Assembly (NCBI GenBank): GCA_902825845.1
Contig: CADECM010000014.1
Location: forward strand, 1-64,000
DNA length: 64,000 nucleotides
Direction of reading: 5' to 3'
DNA from: an uncultured beta proteobacterium
GTDB lineage: Bacteria; Pseudomonadota; Gammaproteobacteria; Burkholderiales; SG8-41
Under the pieces are notes generated by a model. That model searched no databases and was not told where the DNA came from. It saw nothing but the letters and a program-made list of their open reading frames with translations. Positions 25,511-34,396 of this stretch are shown piece after piece (position 1 is the first letter of the stretch; every line of letters starts with the position of its first letter). Both the position numbers and the translations under genes were made by a program.

Positions 25511-27343
25511 ATGACCCGTGAACCCGATCTGCGTCGTGTCACGGGAAACGCCGACGTGCTGCTGGTGGTCCCGCCTTTCGGCGGCATAGACCGGCCTTCG
25601 CTTGGCGTGCATTTGCTGCAGGCCTGCGCAATGCAGGCGGGCATCGCGGTGGATGTGTACTACGCGAACCTTGCGTTTGCACAAGTCATCGGCGAACGGG
25701 CGTACGAGGCCATCGCCTACGCGCCGGGGTGCGCACTGATCGGAGAAAGAATCTTCGCGCGTGCCGCGTATGCAGCGCCCCCGCTGGGGCGTGATCACGA
25801 ATCGATTGCCGGCGAGTTAAACGCGGTCTGCGCCGCGGGCGGGTTATGTCGCGGCCAGTTGGACGCAATCGAGCGGATGGCGGAGGACTGGGCATATACC
25901 GTGGCCCGGCGTATCTGCGATGCAGGGTATCGCGTGGTGGGGTGTTCGAGCACATTTGAACAGACCGCAGCCAGCGCGGCCCTGTTGCACGCGGTCAAAC
26001 GCATCACGCCGGCCACCATCACCCTGCTCGGCGGCGCCAACTGCGATGGGCCGATGGCCGGGGGCGTGATGACGCTGAAGATCGCGGCAGATCATGTTTT
26101 CAGTGGTGAAAGCGAGCGCACCTTTGTCGCGTTTCTGCGGGGATTTCAGAGGGGGCAGTTGCCCGGGGCGCGCATAATCTGCGGTCAGCCATGCGCCGAT
26201 CTCGACGGGCTGCCTGTACCCGACTACACAGCGTTTTTCCGGCAGGCGAGCGCCGCTTCGCCCGATGCTGCAAAGCCATACGGCCATTGGCTGGTGTACG
26301 AAACCAGCCGCGGCTGCTGGTGGGGTGAGAAGCGCCACTGCACGTTCTGCGGCCTGAACGCGCAAGCCATGTCGATGCGCCGCAAATCGGCGCCGCGGGT
26401 GATCGCTGATCTGCAGACCATGCGGCAGCGCCATGGATCGCTGCCGGTTTGCCTGACCGACAACATCATGCCGCACGAGTATCTGCGCACCCTGCTGCCG
26501 CAACTGCCGCAGGCCTTGCCGGGCATTTCCCTGTTCTACGAAATCAAAGCCAATCTCACGCTGGCGCAGGTGCGCACGCTGGTGCAGGCCGGTGTCCATG
26601 TGGCGCAGCCGGGCATCGAGGCGCTTTCGACGCGGCTGCTTGAATCCATGCGCAAGGGAACCACGGCGCGCCAGAATCTGGCCTTGCTGCGCCATGCGCG
26701 CGCGTGCGGTCTGGAGTTGCGCTGGAATCTGCTTTACGGTTTGCCCGGCGACCAAGCCGCCGACTACGCGGCGCAACTCGCGCTGTTGCCGCTGCTGCGC
26801 CACCTGGAGCCGCCGCAGGGCGTGTTCTGCGTGACCCTCGACCGCTTCAGCCCCTACCACCATGCGCCCGCACAGTTCGGCATCCGGGCATTGCGGCCGG
26901 CAAGCAGCTACCGCGACATACTGCCCGCGTCGGCCGACGCGATGAATATCGCCTATCACTTTGACGGCGAATTCGATTCCGAATCCCGCAGCAACCCGGA
27001 CTTGATCGAGCGTTTGCGAGGCGCAGTGGCCGGCTGGCGGCAAACGTGGGACGACGCATCGCGGCCGCTTCTCGCTGTAATTCCGACCGGGGACGATGGC
27101 TATCTCATGATCGATACACGGGGTTTGGCGGGGTGCGCCACGACCTGTCTGCTCGACGCGTCAACCGCTGCTGCCGTCTTGTTTTCGCGGCCAATGCGCA
27201 AGACCGGTGAACAACACCGCTGGGCGCGGGAACACCAGCTTGCCGTTGAACTGGATGACTGGCATGTGGGCCTGGCCACTGCCGAGCCGGCATTGCTTGA
27301 AGACTTCGAGCGCCGCGCGCGAGTCGCGGCTACAACCCGATGA
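25511..27343 (+). CDS. B12-binding radical SAM protein, RiPP maturation radical SAM protein 1 type
   Basis: A 610-residue protein. The N-terminal cobalamin-binding-like domain (residues about 15-235) starts with VLLVVPPFGG and includes VGCSSTFEQTA and LLGGANCDGP. The radical SAM core begins near 262 with the iron-sulfur cluster cysteines in CWWGEKRHCTFC (Cys269, Cys277, Cys280; CX7CX2C spacing). YETSRGCWWGEK and TDNIMPHEYL are diagnostic of the family called RiPP maturation radical SAM protein 1. Such enzymes modify ribosomally made peptides, in many cases by C-methylation or related chemistry, but products of this family are poorly known. A matching precursor is encoded on the opposite strand and overlaps the last 14 bases. 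Confidence 0.87.
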   Translation: MTREPDLRRVTGNADVLLVVPPFGGIDRPSLGVHLLQACAMQAGIAVDVYYANLAFAQVIGERAYEAIAYAPGCALIGERIFARAAYAAPPLGRDHESIAGELNAVCAAGGLCRGQLDAIERMAEDWAYTVARRICDAGYRVVGCSSTFEQTAASAALLHAVKRITPATITLLGGANCDGPMAGGVMTLKIAADHVFSGESERTFVAFLRGFQRGQLPGARIICGQPCADLDGLPVPDYTAFFRQASAASPDAAKPYGHWLVYETSRGCWWGEKRHCTFCGLNAQAMSMRRKSAPRVIADLQTMRQRHGSLPVCLTDNIMPHEYLRTLLPQLPQALPGISLFYEIKANLTLAQVRTLVQAGVHVAQPGIEALSTRLLESMRKGTTARQNLALLRHARACGLELRWNLLYGLPGDQAADYAAQLALLPLLRHLEPPQGVFCVTLDRFSPYHHAPAQFGIRALRPASSYRDILPASADAMNIAYHFDGEFDSESRSNPDLIERLRGAVAGWRQTWDDASRPLLAVIPTGDDGYLMIDTRGLAGCATTCLLDASTAAAVLFSRPMRKTGEQHRWAREHQLAVELDDWHVGLATAEPALLEDFERRARVAATTR

Positions 27344-27542
27344 GCACGGCAATAATGCCTGTGCGCGGGCGGGCAGGCGTGGTCTTGACGCGGCCCGCGA
27401 TCGAATCGCGCAGGAACTGCGCCTGTTCGTCCGACAGTGTCAATCCCAGTTTGTTGAGCTGAGCCACCGGGTCTTTGATGAAGGTTTTGCGATACGCATC
27501 GTCCGATTGCAGCCGTTTCTCCAGCAGAGCCAGATCAACCAT
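27330..27542 (-). CDS. RiPP precursor peptide, Franean1_4349-like leader
   Basis: A 70-residue peptide starting at ATG 27542 with AAAGGAG seven bases upstream. Residues 1-50 resemble the leader of Franean1_4349-type RiPP precursors, with YRKTFIKDPVAQLNKLGLTLSDEQAQFL around residues 17-44. The likely core is the tail after about residue 50, basic (GRVKTTPARPRTG) and ending in the hydrophobic IIAVLIGL. The presumed maturase is encoded convergently and overlaps by 14 bases (27330-27343). No protease or exporter gene is visible nearby. The assignment as a precursor rests on leader similarity and proximity. Confidence 0.8.
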   Translation of the reverse strand: MVDLALLEKRLQSDDAYRKTFIKDPVAQLNKLGLTLSDEQAQFLRDSIAGRVKTTPARPRTGIIAVLIGL

Positions 27543-27726
27543 GGGGCGACTCCTTTCTTTGATCGACCACGCCAAGCACGGTAAACAGACTCGATTCCGC
27601 CGCGCGCCCAAACTCTAGCACGCACTTGCACCGCCATGCCCCGTCCAGACAGACCGCCATGACCGTACCGCCGGGAGCATGCCTGGCACGAGGATCGCAG
27701 GGCACAAGGGGATATCTCACAATATC

Positions 27727-27745
27727 AATAAAAACATATACTTAC
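27727..27745 (+). repeat. AT-rich intergenic motif, copy C
   Basis: AATAAAAACATATACTTAC, in the 271-base gap between the precursor and the CobW-like gene, which holds nothing else I can identify. The precursor promoter should lie in the same gap. Confidence 0.5.
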
Positions 27746-27813
27746 GTTATCCCCGGGAAACCTGACACGGCGCCTCTGCGCCCGCTGCGGCGGCCATCCG
27801 GCGGGCGAAAAGC

Positions 27814-28833
27814 TCACGCAGCCGGAACCCGCGAACTTTCCGCGGCAACTTCCGCATCCAGCAACTCAATCAACTCGCGCACCCACGCCTCACGCAAGTT
27901 GCGCCCGATAAACACCATGCGCGTACGCCGGTCATCCGACGGCCAGCGCGGCAGCCACACCGGCGCGTGATACACGTGCTGCACGCCGTGAATGACGGCG
28001 GGGCGCTGCGGGTCTTCGTGCACGTTGACGATGCCCTTCATGCGCAGCAGATCGGCGCCGTGGTTTTCCGCCAGCGCGGACAGCAGCAACGCCAGCGTCA
28101 CCGCGTGCAGCGGTGCATCGCGCACGATGCTGAAACTCGCGATGTCGTCGGTGTGCGCATGGTGCGCGTGCGCGGCTGCGTCGTGCGCGAGCCACGCGCC
28201 GACATCGGGATGTTTTCCGCCGGCCTCGTACCAGCCGTGGCCGAACAACAGCGATGGCGTGATGGTTGTGCCGGCATCGGTCACCGCCGCACCGGGGTTC
28301 AACTGCGCGAGGCGTTGGCGGACGGCGTCTGCGTTGGCGCCATCGGCATCGGTCTTGGTGATGACGATACGGTCGGCCACCGCCGCCTGCCGCCGTGATT
28401 CTTCATGGTGGTCGAGTGTGGTGATGCCGAGCAGGGCATCCACCGTGGTGATCACGCCGTCGAGCGCGTAGACGCCATTCAGGTCGCGGTCAGTCATCAG
28501 CGCGTGCAGGATGGGCGCGGGGTCGGCGAGGCCGCTGGTCTCGATCACCACGCGCTCGAACGGTGGGATCGTGCCCTGCGCGCGACGTGCCGCGAGGTCG
28601 CTCAAGGTGAGCGTGAGATCGCTGCGCACATTGCAGCACAGGCAGCCGTTGGAGAGCTGCACAAAGCTCTCTTCGCTGGTCTCGATCAGGTCGTGGTCGA
28701 GCGCAATTTCACCGAACTCGTTGATGATGACCGCGGTGCGCCCCATCGCCGGATCACGCATCAGGCGCGCGAGCAGCGTGGTTTTGCCGCTGCCGAGGAA
28801 GCCGGTGATGATGGAGACGGGGATCAATGCCAT
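27814..28833 (-). CDS. CobW/COG0523-family GTP-binding metallochaperone
   Basis: A 339-residue G3E GTPase. It shows a Walker A motif GFLGSGKTT (11-19), the metal-binding CxCC motif in GCLCCN (Cys64, Cys66, Cys67), SGLADP and the base motif ITKTDAD. A histidine-rich stretch DAAAHAHHAHTDD lies between the GTPase domain and the C-terminal CobW domain. Such proteins move zinc, cobalt or another metal to a client enzyme, often under metal limitation. The neighbouring dihydropyrimidinase and other metallohydrolases could be clients. No zinc-uptake-regulator site was recognised. Confidence 0.9.
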   Translation of the reverse strand: MALIPVSIITGFLGSGKTTLLARLMRDPAMGRTAVIINEFGEIALDHDLIETSEESFVQLSNGCLCCNVRSDLTLTLSDLAARRAQGTIPPFERVVIETSGLADPAPILHALMTDRDLNGVYALDGVITTVDALLGITTLDHHEESRRQAAVADRIVITKTDADGANADAVRQRLAQLNPGAAVTDAGTTITPSLLFGHGWYEAGGKHPDVGAWLAHDAAAHAHHAHTDDIASFSIVRDAPLHAVTLALLLSALAENHGADLLRMKGIVNVHEDPQRPAVIHGVQHVYHAPVWLPRWPSDDRRTRMVFIGRNLREAWVRELIELLDAEVAAESSRVPAA

Positions 28834-28949
28834 GCGCTGCTGTTTAACGTGGGATTACAGGATGACGGCGGGGTTCATCAGGATGTTCCATGCGTCACAC
28901 ATTCGCAGCGAAAATTGCGACAGGCTCGCATGGCGTCAATCCCGAACCG

Positions 28950-29279
28950 TCATTCCAGCGCCGCCACCACCCGCACCGCGCTTCCCCGCTCCACCCCCAG
29001 CCCCTCGCGCGCCGCCGCCAGCATGCCCACCAGCGAGCCGCAGGCGCGCGGCCGCAGTTCGCGCACGCCGCCGGGCGCGTCACCGGCGCGGCGCCAGCGC
29101 ACGAACCATTTAAACGGCGTGTCATCGCCTGCGCGTTCAATCCACACCCGGGCACCGTCGTCAGCACGTATTTCAATCAGCACCGGCGCAACCCCCGCGA
29201 GCACCTTACCGCCCACCTGCCACAGCGCAAGGCTCTCTGCCAGAAACGCGCGCAGCCGATCGCCGCCGGCGGCACTCAC
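28950..29279 (-). CDS. Small uncharacterised protein coupled to the dihydropyrimidinase gene
   Basis: A 109-residue protein whose ATG overlaps the dihydropyrimidinase stop by 4 bases (ATGA), so it is probably translated in step with it. The sequence includes VLIEIRADDGARVWIERAGDD and the short stretch GDAPGGVRELRPRACGS, with no recognised domain. It has no signal peptide and no CxxC motif. It may be an accessory or regulatory subunit of the hydrolase. The assignment as a real gene rests on coupling and GC-rich third positions. Confidence 0.6.
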   Translation of the reverse strand: MSAAGGDRLRAFLAESLALWQVGGKVLAGVAPVLIEIRADDGARVWIERAGDDTPFKWFVRWRRAGDAPGGVRELRPRACGSLVGMLAAAREGLGVERGSAVRVVAALE

Positions 29280-30706
29280 AGCATCGCGCCGCCGCGGATG
29301 GCTTCGGCAATTTTGCGCGGCAGGAACTTGCCGTCCTTGAGGTCACCCAGATACTGCCCGCCATCGACGACGACTTTGCCACGCAGCACGGTGGTCGACG
29401 GCCAAGCCAGCATTTCATGGCCTTCCCATGGCGAATAATCCTGCTCGTGCAGCATGTCCTTGGTCAAAATAAACTGCCGCGACGGATCGAGCACCACGAT
29501 GTCGGCATCGGAACCGACGGCGATGGCGCCCTTGCGCGGATACAGGCCCATGATTTTCGCGGCATTGGTCGATACCAGGTCGACGAATTTTTCCAGCGAA
29601 TAACCACGGCGCCCCACCATCTCGGAATACATCAGCGACACGCGCGGCTCCACGCCGACGTTGCCGCCGGTGGTATCGTCGATGCGCTTGCCCATGGTCT
29701 TGTCCTTCAACGAACAGCACACTTCATCAGTGGCCACCGTGTGTATGCTGTGATCCACCATGCCGCGCCACAGCGCATCCTGATCGGCCTGCGACTTGAT
29801 CGACGGATAGGTGTGATACATCTGGCCATTGGGACGCTTGTAGTCGCCCGAGGTGTACATCAGGTATTGATGCAGCGTCTCGCCGTACACCGGCAGGCCT
29901 TTGGCGCGCGCCTCGCGGATCGCCTCCACGCCGAACGCGGCGCTCACATGCATGAAGTACAGCGCAATGCCCGGCACGTTTTTCGCCAGTCCCAGCACGC
30001 GGCGGAACGACAAGTCCTCGGACATGGCGTTGTGCACCTCGGCCATGTTCTCGAAGCCGGTTCGGCCCTCGCGAATCAGCTTGTCGTACATGTGCATCAC
30101 GATGTCGTTGTCTTCGCCGTGGATCACGCACAGGCCGTGCGCATCGGCCACCACCTTGAACACTTCCCAGATGTCGCCGAAATCGACCATGCGCCCGCGG
30201 CGGCTGGGCGTGATGTCGGTGGTGAACATTTTCACCGTCGGATAGCCATCGCGCAGCACCTCGGCAAGCTGGCCAAAGATTTCCGGCGGCAGCGCGCCCT
30301 CCACCATCACGTGAAAGCTGTAGTCACACTGGCACTGCCCGGTCCAGTCCTTGTGGCGATCCTCGATCGCCTGGCGGATGGTCTTGCCGTGGGTCCAGCG
30401 CACGAAGTCGATCATGGTGGTGGTGCCGCCATACAGCGCGGCGCGGCCCACCACCGACGGCGGATCGGTGAAAGTGACGCTGCCGTCGGGATGCGGCGAA
30501 TACCATTTCAGATGCACATGCGGATCGATGCCGCCGGGCATCACAATCTTGCCGCTGGCGTCGATCAGACGTTTGGTGCTGTCGGCGCCGAAGCTGCCGA
30601 CCGCCGCGACAGCCGCAATGGTCTCGCCGCGTATCGCCACATCGCATGCGGCAACACCCGACGGCGTCACCACGCGGTCACTGCGTATCACCAGATCGTA
30701 TGTCAT
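29276..30706 (-). CDS. Dihydropyrimidinase/hydantoinase-family amidohydrolase
   Basis: A 476-residue cyclic amidohydrolase. It has the DPHVHLK metal motif (His63, His65), a lysine in TVKMFTTD that is normally carbamylated to bridge the two metals, His in VIHGEDND, and a final conserved Asp in TDEVCC. It should open cyclic imides such as dihydropyrimidines or hydantoins. The start ATG (30706-30704) is the end of an AT-rich motif copy. The gene upstream is an MmgE/PrpD-like gene whose stop lies 12 bases away. Thus 32077 to 28950 looks like a three-gene operon. Confidence 0.87.
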   Translation of the reverse strand: MTYDLVIRSDRVVTPSGVAACDVAIRGETIAAVAAVGSFGADSTKRLIDASGKIVMPGGIDPHVHLKWYSPHPDGSVTFTDPPSVVGRAALYGGTTTMIDFVRWTHGKTIRQAIEDRHKDWTGQCQCDYSFHVMVEGALPPEIFGQLAEVLRDGYPTVKMFTTDITPSRRGRMVDFGDIWEVFKVVADAHGLCVIHGEDNDIVMHMYDKLIREGRTGFENMAEVHNAMSEDLSFRRVLGLAKNVPGIALYFMHVSAAFGVEAIREARAKGLPVYGETLHQYLMYTSGDYKRPNGQMYHTYPSIKSQADQDALWRGMVDHSIHTVATDEVCCSLKDKTMGKRIDDTTGGNVGVEPRVSLMYSEMVGRRGYSLEKFVDLVSTNAAKIMGLYPRKGAIAVGSDADIVVLDPSRQFILTKDMLHEQDYSPWEGHEMLAWPSTTVLRGKVVVDGGQYLGDLKDGKFLPRKIAEAIRGGAML

Positions 30707-30723
30707 AAGTATTTGATTTTAAA
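30706..30723 (-). repeat. AT-rich intergenic motif, copy D
   Basis: TTTAAAATCAAATACTTA on the minus strand, 17 of 18 bases identical to copies A and B. It contains the TAA stop of the MmgE/PrpD gene and runs into the ATG of the dihydropyrimidinase gene. Confidence 0.6.
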
Positions 30724-32077
30724 TGGTTTTTAAGGATTGCTTCAGCAGCCCTGCGAATTCTCCCACGCTCGTCCAGTGCTCGCAGCGATCAATCGCGCGC
30801 TCTGCTTCGGCAACACCCTTTGGCGTCAGCACATCACCCGCGAGATCGCGGAATTTTTCGCGCAGCAGCGCTTCGTCGTAGGGATTGTTGAAGTCGCCGG
30901 CGTGGCTGTCAACCGCGCGCGTCATCGTGCGGCCGTCCTTGAGCGTCAGCGTCACACGCGCGGGTTTAAGGCGCGGCACCTGTGCACTCATCGCCGCATC
31001 TTCCGCCATGCGCACGCGCGCGCGCACTGCGGTGATCGCCGGATCCGCGAGCGCGCTGTCGTCGATGGCGCGGTGGCGCGTGTCGCCGCGCACCACCATC
31101 ACTGCCGCCGCGTGCGGCAGCGAGTACTTGGAGGCGAAGTAATTCGACGGCGCCGGATTGGCCATTACCGAGGCAAAACGGTAGGTCGCGAATTCGATGC
31201 GCTCGATCTCGTCGGCGCGCGGCTTCAATGCGTCGAGTGCGGCACGCAGTGCATCCAACGCCGGGTGGATCGGATTGCAGCAGGCGTGCAGGCGGAAATA
31301 ATTGCGCGTGATTTCCCAGCGCGTGCCGAGTTCATCCAGCAGATGCTCGGTGTTGAATCCGTCGCCGACCATTTTGCCCAGCGCCTCCTCGATGGCATCG
31401 GGCTGCGCCTCGAAGCCCGCCAGCGCCAGATCGGGCGCAAACGCCCCGGCAAAACCCGCCATGCCGCCGGCGACGTTGAGCGCCGTCGCGCCCGCGCCGG
31501 TGTTGGTATAACTGGGCGTCATCATCATCACCGCCGAAATGCGCATCGCCAGACTCACGCCTGCCGCATCGAGCCCGCGCATGCGCGCACCCGCGGCAGC
31601 GGCGGCCAGCAGCATCGCCTGCCCGTTCTGATGCGCCAGCGCGCGCGGCGTGAATGCCATGCCGATGCGTGCTGCCGCTTCGTAGCCCAGCACCAGCGCC
31701 GCGAGCACGTCGCGACCGCTGGCACACGCGTGTTCGCCCACGGCGAGAATCCCCGGCAGGATCTGCATCGCCGCCTGCCCGGACGCAAGGCGCAGGCCCT
31801 CGCACAACTCAATTGCGCGGCCGGCGATGCCGTTCAACAATGCCGCGCTGCGCAGATCGTGCGTGGGCGCGCCGGGCGCGTAGACGGTGGCGCCGGGGCC
31901 GGCGGTGGAGGCCATGCGCCCGCGCAGCGCCGCGACTTCGGGACGCACCGAACCGGCGAGGATCACACCGACGGTATCAAGCAACACGAGTCTGGCATGC
32001 TCGCGCACCGGCGCAGGGATGTCATCCCAGTGCGTTTGCGCGACGAACTGCGCGAGTGTTTCGATGGTTTGGCTCAT
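30719..32077 (-). CDS. MmgE/PrpD-family protein
   Basis: A 452-residue protein of the MmgE/PrpD fold, to which 2-methylcitrate dehydratase and iminodisuccinate epimerase belong. N-terminal LVLLDTVGVILAGS, the stretch NGIAGRAIEL, and the C-terminal domain starting near residue 270 are typical. In Bug-rich betaproteobacteria, many MmgE/PrpD genes sit by amidohydrolases and receptors, and their substrates are mostly unknown. It precedes a dihydropyrimidinase gene in the same operon, so a role in a cyclic amide or dicarboxylate pathway is plausible, not proven. Confidence 0.85.
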   Translation of the reverse strand: MSQTIETLAQFVAQTHWDDIPAPVREHARLVLLDTVGVILAGSVRPEVAALRGRMASTAGPGATVYAPGAPTHDLRSAALLNGIAGRAIELCEGLRLASGQAAMQILPGILAVGEHACASGRDVLAALVLGYEAAARIGMAFTPRALAHQNGQAMLLAAAAAGARMRGLDAAGVSLAMRISAVMMMTPSYTNTGAGATALNVAGGMAGFAGAFAPDLALAGFEAQPDAIEEALGKMVGDGFNTEHLLDELGTRWEITRNYFRLHACCNPIHPALDALRAALDALKPRADEIERIEFATYRFASVMANPAPSNYFASKYSLPHAAAVMVVRGDTRHRAIDDSALADPAITAVRARVRMAEDAAMSAQVPRLKPARVTLTLKDGRTMTRAVDSHAGDFNNPYDEALLREKFRDLAGDVLTPKGVAEAERAIDRCEHWTSVGEFAGLLKQSLKTI

Positions 32078-32147
32078 GCTGCCGCTCTCAAAAAGTCTTC
32101 CGTTACAGACGGCGCCGATTTGACCGCCAATTCAACCTCATCCCATT

Positions 32148-32260
32148 CGTCATTCCGGCGCAGGCCGGAATCCAGTGCGTAAACCTCCGGCGCGCAGCGC
32201 CGCAATATATTGCGCTACGCGCGGGTTGCAACCTGGATTCCGGCCTGCGCCGGAATGACG
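32148..32260. repeat. Inverted pair of palindromic repeats (BIME-like)
   Basis: A 28-base unit CGTCATTCCGGCGCAGGCCG plus GAATCCAG (32148-32175) recurs in perfect reverse complement at 32233-32260 with 57 bases between. Each unit is itself a near palindrome (ATTCCGGC.GCCGGAAT). The pair sits between the MmgE/PrpD gene and the third Bug receptor. Related units occur near 52767 and 55044. Confidence 0.85.
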
Positions 32261-32337
32261 GTTTTGGTGCGGCATGCCTTGCGTGCCAAGTATGCTCTGT
32301 GCGTCGTGTGTCATTTACCGCTGTTCACCCTATCGCA

Positions 32338-33312
32338 CTACTCCAGCTTGATCCCCGCATCCCGGACAATCCGCGTCCACTTGGCAATCTCATCGCGCAC
32401 GAAACGGTCAAATTGCGCGGGCGTGTTGCCGACCGGCGTCGCCCCCACCTGCAAGGCGCGCTCGCGAATGGCCGCAAGCGCCATGGTTTTTGCGACATCG
32501 CCGCTCACCTGTTCGACGATGGCGGCCGGCGTTTTTGCCGGCGCGAACAATCCGAACCAGCCGACCGCCTCGTAATCCTTGAATCCGGATTCGATGGCCG
32601 TGGGCACATCGGGCAATGCCGGCGCGCGCTCGCGCGTCGATACCGCCAGCGCGCGCAGCCGCTTTGCCTGCAACAGTCCCATCACCGTCTCCGGCGTGTT
32701 GAACGCCACCGTGGCCTCGCCGCTCATCACCGCAGTCGCGGTCTGCGCGCCGCCCTTGTACGGCACATGCGTGAGCTTTGTCTGGGTCGCCACGCCAAAC
32801 AGCGCGCCCGCCAGATGCATGGCGCTGCCCGGCCCCGCCGACGCGTAGAGCACCTGCCCCGGCCGCTCGCGCGCGAGGCGCACAAAATCGCGAAGGTCCT
32901 TCACCGGCAGCGACGGCAGCACGCACAGCACGAAAGGCACGCTCACCACCTGCGACACCGCCGCCAGATCCTTCAGCGGGTCATAGCGCAGCTTCGGATA
33001 CAGCCCCGGCGTATAGGAATACGACGCCGAGGTCATCAACAGCGTATGGCCGTCCGCCGGCGCGCGCGCGACGTATTCCGTGCCGAGGGTCGAACCCGCG
33101 CCCGGACGATTGTCGACGACGAACTGCTGGCCATAGGTCTCCGTCCACCGCTGCGCCAGCAGGCGCGCGAACACGTCGGAGCCGCCGCCCGTGCCGAAAG
33201 GCACCACGATGCGCACGCCTTTTTCGGGAAATTTCTGCGCCCGCAGCGGCGGTGCGGCAACAGCGCATGCGGCAAGTGTCGCGGCAAGCGTAATTCGGGA
33301 GATGTGTTTCAT
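32338..33312 (-). CDS. Bug/TctC-family periplasmic substrate-binding protein (3)
   Basis: A 324-residue Bug receptor with a signal peptide (ending AVAAPPLRA) and the family motifs VVPFGTGGGSDVFAR, VVDNRPGAGSTLGT and HVPYKGGAQTA. It lies 4 bases downstream of the amidohydrolase gene at 33317-34186, so the two are likely co-transcribed. The receptor may bring in the substrate for that hydrolase or act as a sensor, since no membrane subunits are present. The ligand cannot be read from sequence. Confidence 0.9.
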   Translation of the reverse strand: MKHISRITLAATLAACAVAAPPLRAQKFPEKGVRIVVPFGTGGGSDVFARLLAQRWTETYGQQFVVDNRPGAGSTLGTEYVARAPADGHTLLMTSASYSYTPGLYPKLRYDPLKDLAAVSQVVSVPFVLCVLPSLPVKDLRDFVRLARERPGQVLYASAGPGSAMHLAGALFGVATQTKLTHVPYKGGAQTATAVMSGEATVAFNTPETVMGLLQAKRLRALAVSTRERAPALPDVPTAIESGFKDYEAVGWFGLFAPAKTPAAIVEQVSGDVAKTMALAAIRERALQVGATPVGNTPAQFDRFVRDEIAKWTRIVRDAGIKLE

Positions 33313-33316
33313 GGGT

Positions 33317-34186
33317 TCACTTTGCTTTCAGACAGGGATAGAAGTCGAGCGCGGTGTTGCCGAGGATCCATTCCTGCTCCTCTTGGCCGAGAAACGAGAT
33401 CGCCTTTTTCGACTGCTCCAGACGCGTCTTGATGCCGCCGAACTTCGGGTGTGCCGGGTAGTTCGAACTCCACATGATGCGCCTGGCGCCGAACACGCGC
33501 ACCAGCTTTTCGTAGAGCTGCTCGGGCGTGCCGCCGCCGTCGCGCGCGGCCGCGATGTTGTTGATCGCGGTCTTGATATACACGTTCGGATTCTTCGCCA
33601 GCCCGAATAGCGGCTGCAACACACTGTAGTCCGGCGGCGCGCCGACGGCATGTCCCCACGAGTGCTCGAACGCCACGCGCACGCCGGGGTATTTTTCCAG
33701 CGGCCCGAGAATTTTGCCGTATTCAACGATCCGTTCGTTGATCGCCAGCGGTAGCTGGAGCTTTTCGATGCGCGCCCACAGCGGGTAGGTCTCGGGCTTG
33801 CCAAGCGAGCTTTCCGGCAGGCGGCCGCGCATAAAGCGGATGCCGGTAACCCCTTTGCGCTCCACCAGCCGTGACAATTCATCAGGTGCTTTCGGGTCCA
33901 GCGGATCGAGCACCACCACGCTGGAAAAGCGCTTGGGGTACTTGAGCACCGAATCGATGGTGTAGGTATTGTCGTACTCATAGACGAAGTACGCCTGCAC
34001 CAGCGTCGCCTTGTCGACGCCCGCCTCGTCCATCATCGTGATCAGCATTTCTGTTGTGGTGAGCGGCCATTCCGTTTGCCCGATTTCGGTCACGGTCGGA
34101 ATGCTGCCTGCGCGCGGCGTATCCCGGATCTGCGGATAATTCTTGCGGTCGTCGGTGAACACATGCACATGGGTGTCGATGATCAT
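33317..34186 (-). CDS. Amidohydrolase-2 family (TIM-barrel metal-dependent hydrolase)
   Basis: A 289-residue hydrolase of the amidohydrolase_2 group. It starts MIIDTHVHVF with the HxH motif (His6, His8), has FEHSWGHA as a later histidine motif and SSNYPAHPKFGG near the C-terminus. Relatives include 2-pyrone-4,6-dicarboxylate lactonase and aromatic-acid decarboxylases, so it could open a lactone or decarboxylate a ring acid. It is coupled by position to the third Bug receptor. The usual final catalytic Asp is replaced by SSNYP, so activity may be atypical. Confidence 0.82.
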   Translation of the reverse strand: MIIDTHVHVFTDDRKNYPQIRDTPRAGSIPTVTEIGQTEWPLTTTEMLITMMDEAGVDKATLVQAYFVYEYDNTYTIDSVLKYPKRFSSVVVLDPLDPKAPDELSRLVERKGVTGIRFMRGRLPESSLGKPETYPLWARIEKLQLPLAINERIVEYGKILGPLEKYPGVRVAFEHSWGHAVGAPPDYSVLQPLFGLAKNPNVYIKTAINNIAAARDGGGTPEQLYEKLVRVFGARRIMWSSNYPAHPKFGGIKTRLEQSKKAISFLGQEEQEWILGNTALDFYPCLKAK

Positions 34187-34396
34187 GATCTTGTCTCGGC
34201 AAAGCGTGGACCGCCCTTAATCTAACGCATCGCTTAACGGCGCGCCAGTTGCGTGCGGTTCCGCAATGTGCCACACCGCGAGCGCAGGACGCCAATTCTT
34301 GTGATAATCGCGCGGCGCCTTTGTTCGTTCGCAAATCCGTTTCAAGGTGTTCTTCGCGCATCTGCGCGAACGACCCACACACGAGGAGAATTCAGT

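Noticed and set aside
25844-27043. A 399-residue open frame antisense to the radical SAM gene
   Set aside because: Its composition is that of a shadow frame and it has no recognisable motifs.
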